Below are positions 59,667 through 64,000 of a stretch of DNA of 64,000 bases, in pieces (the stretch's first letter is position 1; every line of letters begins with the position of its first letter). The position numbers were made by a program, and so were the translations under genes. Under the pieces are notes generated by a model. The model ran no database searches. It saw only the letters and a program-made list of their open reading frames with translations, and was not told the origin of the DNA. This DNA is from Geodermatophilus sp. TF02-6 (GTDB lineage: Bacteria > Actinomycetota > Actinomycetes > Mycobacteriales > Geodermatophilaceae). Where the stretch lies: contig NZ_QOHF01000007.1 of assembly GCF_003319115.1 (NCBI RefSeq), positions 1 to 64,000 on the forward strand, given 5' to 3'.

Positions 59667-61289
59667 TCAGGTGGTCTGGTGGGCGGACGCGGCCACGCTA
59701 CGGGCCCAGCCCAGGTCGGCCTTGCCCGAGGGGCTGCGGCGCAGCTCGTCGACGACGACCAGCTCGCGCGGGCGCTTGTGGTCGGCCAGCCGCTCGCCGA
59801 CGAAGTCCCGGGCCTCCTCGTCGGTGAGCGCGGTGCCCGGCCGCAGCGCGACGACGGCCACGATGCGCTGACCCCACCGGGGGTCGGGGGCGCCGACCAC
59901 CATGGCGTCGCGCACCGCCGGGTGGGTGAGCAGCACCTGCTCGACCTCCTCGGCGAAGACCTTCTCGCCGCCGGTGTTGACGACCCGGCTGCCGCGGCCG
60001 TGGAAGACGACGGTGCCGTCGGCCTCCAGGCTGGCCATGTCGCCGGGGACGACCCACCGCCTCCCGCCGATCTCGCGGAAGGTCGCCGCCGTGGCCTGCT
60101 CGTCGCCCTGGTAGCTGATGTGCTCGTCGACCGGCGCGGCCAGCAGCCCGATCTCCCCGGAGCCCGGCGGGACCGGCCGTCCGGCGTCGTCGATGACCGC
60201 CGCGCCCGGGAAGAGCCGGAACCGGGCGGTCTCGGTCGCCTCACCGCGCCGGGTCTCCACGACGGCGTAGGGCCCACCCTCCGAGGAGGCGACCAGGTCC
60301 CGGCAGACCGCGTCGGCGTGCCGCAGCAGGCGCTGCTTGACGTCCGCGCTCCAGGTCACCCCGACGCTGATCACCCGGCGCAGGCCGGACAGGTCGTAGG
60401 GGCGGCCGGCCGCCTCGGCGGCGTCGAGCGCGTCGGCCAGTGGGCGGGCGAAGACGTCGCCGACGATCGAGACCGTGTCCACCCCCTCCCGCTGCACGGT
60501 GGCGGCCAGCTCGTCGGGGTCGTAGGACCTCGAGGGCAGGTAGACCACGCGGCCGCCGGCCAGCAGCGCGCCGAACGTGGTGTACATGCCGGTGGCGTGC
60601 ATCAGCGGCGGGGCGGGCAGGCAGACCATGGCGTCCCGGTCGAGGCCCAGCCGCGCCAGCGTGGCCCGCAGCTCCTCGAGCGTGCGCGGCAACGGCTCCC
60701 CGAGCAGGAGCAACCCGTTGGCGCAGACCACGCCGAAGAGCCAGGAGTGCCGGGAGAGCACGCCCTTGGGCCGTCCGGTGGTGCCCCCGGTGTACATCAG
60801 CCACAGGTCGTCGCCGCGCTCGATCCGCGGCGCCGGCGCGGCGGCGGAGATCGCCTGCTCGTAGGCGTCGGCCCACGGCGGGACGTCGTCCGGCCCGCCG
60901 ACCTGCACCAGCGCCTGCAGCTCCGGCAGCGCGGAGCGGGCCTCGGCGAACCGCTCGGCCAGGGCGGCGTCGAAGACCACCGCCTCGGCCCGCGCGTCCT
61001 CCAGCAGGGCGACGATCTCGTCGCGCCGGTACCGGTAGTTGACGTTCAGCGGCACCGCCCGGAGCTTGAGGACCGCGTAGACGCTCTCCAGGTACTCGAT
61101 GCCGTTGTAGAGCGCGACGGCGACCCGGGACTGCGGCCCGACGCCCCGGGCGGCGAGGTGCCCGGCGAGGTGGGCGGCCCGCTCGTCGAGCTCGGCCCAG
61201 GTGCGGGTGCGCTCGCCGTGGCTGACCGCCAGCCGGTCGCGGCGCAGGTCCCCGACCGTCTCCAGGACGGTCGCGAAGCTCTCGTTCAC
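59667..61289 (-). CDS. Acyl-CoA synthetase (AMP-binding)
   Basis: 540 aa from GTG 61289. AMP-binding signature LMYTGGTTGRPKGVLSRH, HATGMYTTFGALLAGGRVV, GVTWSADVKQRLL, GDMASLEADGTVVFHGRGSR and the C-terminal lysine region RSPSGKADLGWA. Activates a carboxylic acid as CoA thioester. The start overlaps the amidohydrolase stop by 4 nt, so the genes are coupled. Confidence 0.92.
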   Translation of the reverse strand: MNESFATVLETVGDLRRDRLAVSHGERTRTWAELDERAAHLAGHLAARGVGPQSRVAVALYNGIEYLESVYAVLKLRAVPLNVNYRYRRDEIVALLEDARAEAVVFDAALAERFAEARSALPELQALVQVGGPDDVPPWADAYEQAISAAAPAPRIERGDDLWLMYTGGTTGRPKGVLSRHSWLFGVVCANGLLLLGEPLPRTLEELRATLARLGLDRDAMVCLPAPPLMHATGMYTTFGALLAGGRVVYLPSRSYDPDELAATVQREGVDTVSIVGDVFARPLADALDAAEAAGRPYDLSGLRRVISVGVTWSADVKQRLLRHADAVCRDLVASSEGGPYAVVETRRGEATETARFRLFPGAAVIDDAGRPVPPGSGEIGLLAAPVDEHISYQGDEQATAATFREIGGRRWVVPGDMASLEADGTVVFHGRGSRVVNTGGEKVFAEEVEQVLLTHPAVRDAMVVGAPDPRWGQRIVAVVALRPGTALTDEEARDFVGERLADHKRPRELVVVDELRRSPSGKADLGWARSVAASAHQTT

Positions 61290-62170
61290 GCCCCGGGGCC
61301 GTCCAGCCCGAACAACCTCGCGGCGTTGCCCTTGAGGATCTTCGGCCGGACGGCGTCCTTCACCCCGATCCGCTCGAAGTCGGCCATCCACCGCTCGGGG
61401 GTGATGACCGGGAAGTCCGAACCGAAGAGCACCTTGTCCTTGAGCAGCGAGTTGGCGTACTGCACCAGCTGCGGCGGGAAGTACTTCGGCGACCAGCCGG
61501 ACAGGTCGATGTAGACCTGCGGCTTGTGGGTGGCCACCGACAGCGCCTCGTCCTGCCACGGGAAGGACGGGTGGGCCAGGATGACCTTCATGTCCGGGAA
61601 GTCGACGGCCACGTCGTCGACGTGCACCGGGTTGGAGTACTTCAGCCGGATGCCGCCGCCGGCCCGCTGACCGGCGCCCACGCCGGTCTGGCCGGTGTGG
61701 AACAGCGCGACCAGGCCGTGCTCGGCGATGACCTCGTAGAGCGGGTAGGCCATCCGGTCGTTCGGGAAGAACGCCTGGGTGTTCGGGTGGAACTTGAACC
61801 CCTTGACGCCGTACTCGGTCACCAGCCGGCGGGCGGCCTTGACCCCGGCCGCGCCGCGGGCCGGGTCGATGCTGGCGAACGGGATGACGACGTCGCTGTG
61901 CTCGGCGGCGAGCTCGGCGACCTCCTCGTTGGTGGGCACCGGGTCCTCGCCGGTCTGGGAGACGCTGTCCACGCCGAAGGCGACCGCGGCCATCCTCCGC
62001 TCGCGGTAGTACTCGGCCAGCTCCGGCAGCGAGTACTGGGGCATCGTCCCGATGCCGAAGTACTCCCCCATGTCCTCGGCGCCGGCGGTGCGCGGGGGAC
62101 CGCCCTGGACCGACTTGTGCACGTGGGTGTGCACGTCGATGGCGACGACCTGGTCGACGTCGATGGCCAT
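61286..62170 (-). CDS. Amidohydrolase (ACMSD-type)
   Basis: 294 aa. Metal motif IDVHTHVHKS at the N terminus, FKFHPNTQAFFPND, LFHTGQTGVG, VILAHPSFPWQDEAL and LFGSDFPVITPERW, the HxH...H...H...D set of amidohydrolase_2. Group members decarboxylate or hydrolyse ring-cleavage products such as aminocarboxymuconate semialdehyde. In this operon it likely acts on a carboxylated intermediate before CoA activation; inferred. Confidence 0.88.
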   Translation of the reverse strand: MAIDVDQVVAIDVHTHVHKSVQGGPPRTAGAEDMGEYFGIGTMPQYSLPELAEYYRERRMAAVAFGVDSVSQTGEDPVPTNEEVAELAAEHSDVVIPFASIDPARGAAGVKAARRLVTEYGVKGFKFHPNTQAFFPNDRMAYPLYEVIAEHGLVALFHTGQTGVGAGQRAGGGIRLKYSNPVHVDDVAVDFPDMKVILAHPSFPWQDEALSVATHKPQVYIDLSGWSPKYFPPQLVQYANSLLKDKVLFGSDFPVITPERWMADFERIGVKDAVRPKILKGNAARLFGLDGPGA

Positions 62171-62179
62171 GCCGGCGCC

Positions 62180-63091
62180 TCACCTCTCCTCGGGGACGCC
62201 GGGGATGGTGTCCGGCTTGAACGGCTGCAGGTGCGGCTGGAAGGTGGTCGGGAAGGCCTCGGCGATCGCGTCGGCGGTCCAGCCGCCCTCGCGCACCTCG
62301 GCGACGACCTCGGACGGGTGCGACCAGATGGAGATGCGGTCGCCGCCGAGGCCGAAGGCCTGGCCGGTGATCCCGGCGGCCTCGTCGGAGGCGAGGAAGA
62401 CCACGAGCGCGGCGACGTCGGCGGGGGTGCCCAGGCCGCTGGCGCGGACCTCCCCGGGGATCGGCTCGCCGCGGTCGGCCTTCTCGACCAGCTCGGCCAT
62501 GCCGGGGATGGTGGCGACCATGCGGGTCAGCGCGACCGGGATGACGGCGTTGACCGTGGTGCCGCTGCGCTCGAGCTCGGCGGCCCAGGTGCGCACCAGG
62601 CCGACGATGCCGGCCTTGGAGGCGGTGTAGCCGGTCTGGCCGAAGCTGGCGCGCTGGCCGGCCGGGGAGCCGATGAGGACGAGCCGGCCACCGCCGCCCT
62701 GCTCCTTGAACTGCCGGGCGGCGGCGCGGCCGCAGGTGAAGGTGCCGCGCAGGTGGGTCTGGACGACGACGTCGAAGTCGGCGTCCTCCATCTTCAGCAG
62801 CGAGCGGTCCCGCAGGACGCCGGCGTTGGCGACCATGACGTCGAGGCGGCCGAACTCCTCGACCGCCTTGGCGACGATCGCCTCGGCCGCCTCGGTGGAG
62901 CCGATCGCCGAGCCCTCGGCCACCGCGGCGCCGCCGGCCTCCCGGATGGCCTCGGCGGTCTCCTCCGCGAGCGCGACGTCGAGGTCGTTGACCACGACGG
63001 CGGCGCCGGCCGCGGCGAGCGCCTCGGCGTAGGCCTGACCGAGGCCGCGCCCGGCCCCGGTGACGACGGCGACCTTGCCGTTGAGCTGCAT
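62180..63091 (-). CDS. SDR, hydroxyacyl-CoA dehydrogenase-like
   Basis: 303 aa. Long SDR with TGAGRGLGQAYAEALAAAGA, MVANAGVLRDRSLLKMEDADF, VLIGSPAGQRASFGQTGYTASKAG (S, Y-x3-K) and a C-terminal extension ending PFKPDTIPGVPEE. First gene of the operon SDR, amidohydrolase, acyl-CoA ligase, MaoC, RraA remnant. Similar to actinobacterial 3-hydroxyacyl-CoA or sterol-side-chain dehydrogenases. Confidence 0.9.
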   Translation of the reverse strand: MQLNGKVAVVTGAGRGLGQAYAEALAAAGAAVVVNDLDVALAEETAEAIREAGGAAVAEGSAIGSTEAAEAIVAKAVEEFGRLDVMVANAGVLRDRSLLKMEDADFDVVVQTHLRGTFTCGRAAARQFKEQGGGGRLVLIGSPAGQRASFGQTGYTASKAGIVGLVRTWAAELERSGTTVNAVIPVALTRMVATIPGMAELVEKADRGEPIPGEVRASGLGTPADVAALVVFLASDEAAGITGQAFGLGGDRISIWSHPSEVVAEVREGGWTADAIAEAFPTTFQPHLQPFKPDTIPGVPEER

Positions 63092-63249
63092 GTGAGTCCT
63101 CTCGACTGCGGGAACCGGACGCAGGAGGCGTGCGCCGAGCGCACGGACGCTCCTGCCGCCGCTGGCAAGTTATTCACCTCCGTGGCGGGCGTCAACGCCT
63201 GGTCGCAGTGCAGCGGTCCGGCGCCGACGGGTGGTCCGGTCCCGACGGG

Positions 63250-64000
63250 TCAGGAGGGCCCGGGGCCGCCGTCGGGTCCGAGCCGCTCGACCAGGCCGGC
63301 GGCGATCGCCGCCGCACCGGCCTCGTAGCGGGTCCGCAGCCGCAGCGCGACGTGCTCGGCGCGCACGGCCGGCCAGTCGGCCGGCAGGTACTCCACCGGC
63401 AGCCCCGGGTCGGAGCGGGCCAGCAGCGTCCACTCCGCGAGCAGCCACAGCTGGCGCGCCAGGTCGTCGGGCGCGCCGGGCAGCGGGTCGGGGCGGTCCC
63501 AGCGGGCGAGGAAGCGCTCGTAGCCGCGGGCGATCGTCGCCAGGTCCCACGCGTCGTCGATCAGCTCGGCGACCTGGCTGGGGGCGGCCACCTGCGCACG
63601 GAAGACCTTGAGGTGGTCGAGCACGTCCAGCTCCTGCACCAGCGCCTCGACGTCCACCACGCGCGGCGCCACCCACAGCCCGTTTTGCAGCATGCCGAAG
63701 CCCGCCCACTGCAGCCGGGAGCGCAACAGGTGCCGATCGGCCCGCCGGCTCTCGGGGAGGGAGAACCCGAGCAGCGTCCACTGCCCGTCCCACGTGCGGT
63801 TGACCGGCGACTGCCAGGCCCGCTCGCCTCCCTCGACCAGCTCCGCGCGCACCCGGGGGGACGGGGAGAGGTAGATGCGCTTGCCGCGCCGGCGCCGGTG
63901 CAGCGTGCCGCGGCGCAGCATCCGGCTGACCGTGGACCGGGCCGCGTGCTCGCCGACGCCGACCCGGGCCAGCGCGTCGATCAGCCCCGGTGTGGGGACG
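63250..64000 (-). CDS. PaaX-family transcriptional regulator (N terminus beyond window)
   Basis: At least 250 aa, open to the window edge on the minus strand. Upstream residues show a winged-helix GEHAARSTVSRMLRRGTLHR, then the PaaX blocks KRIYLSPSPRVRAEL, WTLLGFSLPESRRADRHLL, SRLQWAGFGMLQNGLWVAPR and, near the C terminus, RLRTRYEAGAAAIAAGLVER. PaaX proteins repress aromatic-acid (phenylacetyl-CoA) catabolic genes and dissociate on binding a CoA ester. It lies 158 bp upstream of the SDR operon on the same strand, so it is a plausible regulator of it. Confidence 0.85.
   Translation of the reverse strand, partial: VPTPGLIDALARVGVGEHAARSTVSRMLRRGTLHRRRRGKRIYLSPSPRVRAELVEGGERAWQSPVNRTWDGQWTLLGFSLPESRRADRHLLRSRLQWAGFGMLQNGLWVAPRVVDVEALVQELDVLDHLKVFRAQVAAPSQVAELIDDAWDLATIARGYERFLARWDRPDPLPGAPDDLARQLWLLAEWTLLARSDPGLPVEYLPADWPAVRAEHVALRLRTRYEAGAAAIAAGLVERLGPDGGPGPS

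Overview
The window is chromosomal DNA of a very high-GC actinobacterium. Near-universal G/C third codon positions, many GTG starts, many 4-nt ATGA/GTGA overlaps, mycothiol-type DinB enzymes, PPK2, FmdA/FmdB, DUF1206, DUF4407 and several FadE/SDR/thiolase fatty-acyl genes all fit the Geodermatophilaceae (Blastococcus, Geodermatophilus, Modestobacter). The family assignment is my inference. No rRNA, tRNA or CRISPR array was seen.

Layout. 0.2-4.3 kb: a MntA-HepT toxin-antitoxin pair with a coupled zinc-ribbon ORF, a tandem ABM-fold protein, a hydrolase and a Phd/VapC pair. 4.4-6.8 kb: a broken CapA lipoprotein, an AarF/UbiB kinase and a PNPOx-fold protein. 6.9-11.5 kb: an accessory zone with a dead IS1380-type element, a TetR remnant, a two-gene AAA-ATPase plus TOPRIM-like cassette (candidate defence system) and an enoyl-CoA hydratase cut short at the cassette border. 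12.3-22.8 kb: DUF4407 protein, secreted or lipoprotein genes, GH15 enzyme, DUF6318 operon, TIGR03086 protein and an Excalibur protein beside a sortase. 22.9-29.3 kb: a second VapC-type TA pair, fmdB-fmdA, DUF1810, glutathionyl-hydroquinone-reductase-like GST, AlaX-like editor and a paralogue of the first ABM protein. 29.3-31.6 kb: two acyl-CoA dehydrogenases. 31.8-41.4 kb: an RsbQ-RsbP-type stress module, a hydrolase, a HelR-like helicase and an APC transporter. 41.7-45.2 kb: a macro-like/SIR2 protein (candidate NAD-consuming effector) and membrane proteins. 45.3-52.6 kb: a run of minus-strand genes, livF-G-H-M, substrate-binding protein, thiolase and SDR, suggesting uptake coupled to acyl-CoA oxidation. 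52.8-58.9 kb: a STAS protein, small ORFs, a giant sacsin-like ATPase with two in-frame tandem repeats, and PPK2. 58.9-64 kb: a minus-strand operon (SDR, amidohydrolase, acyl-CoA ligase, MaoC, RraA-like remnant) next to a PaaX-type regulator cut by the window end.

Intergenic DNA is rich in dispersed repeats. One is a four-copy palindrome built on GATCATGGGGTTGTTGC with a loop that has a direction. A second is a two-copy palindrome built on GGCATGGGAAGC, found between convergent genes. A third is a C-rich repeat (AAGGACCCCGTCCTCCCCAC). The strongest leads for new biology are the AAA/TOPRIM cassette at 9.5-11.3 kb, the macro-like/SIR2 gene at 41.8-43.4 kb, the three-gene HEPN/MNT cassette, and the repeat-bearing sacsin-like protein.
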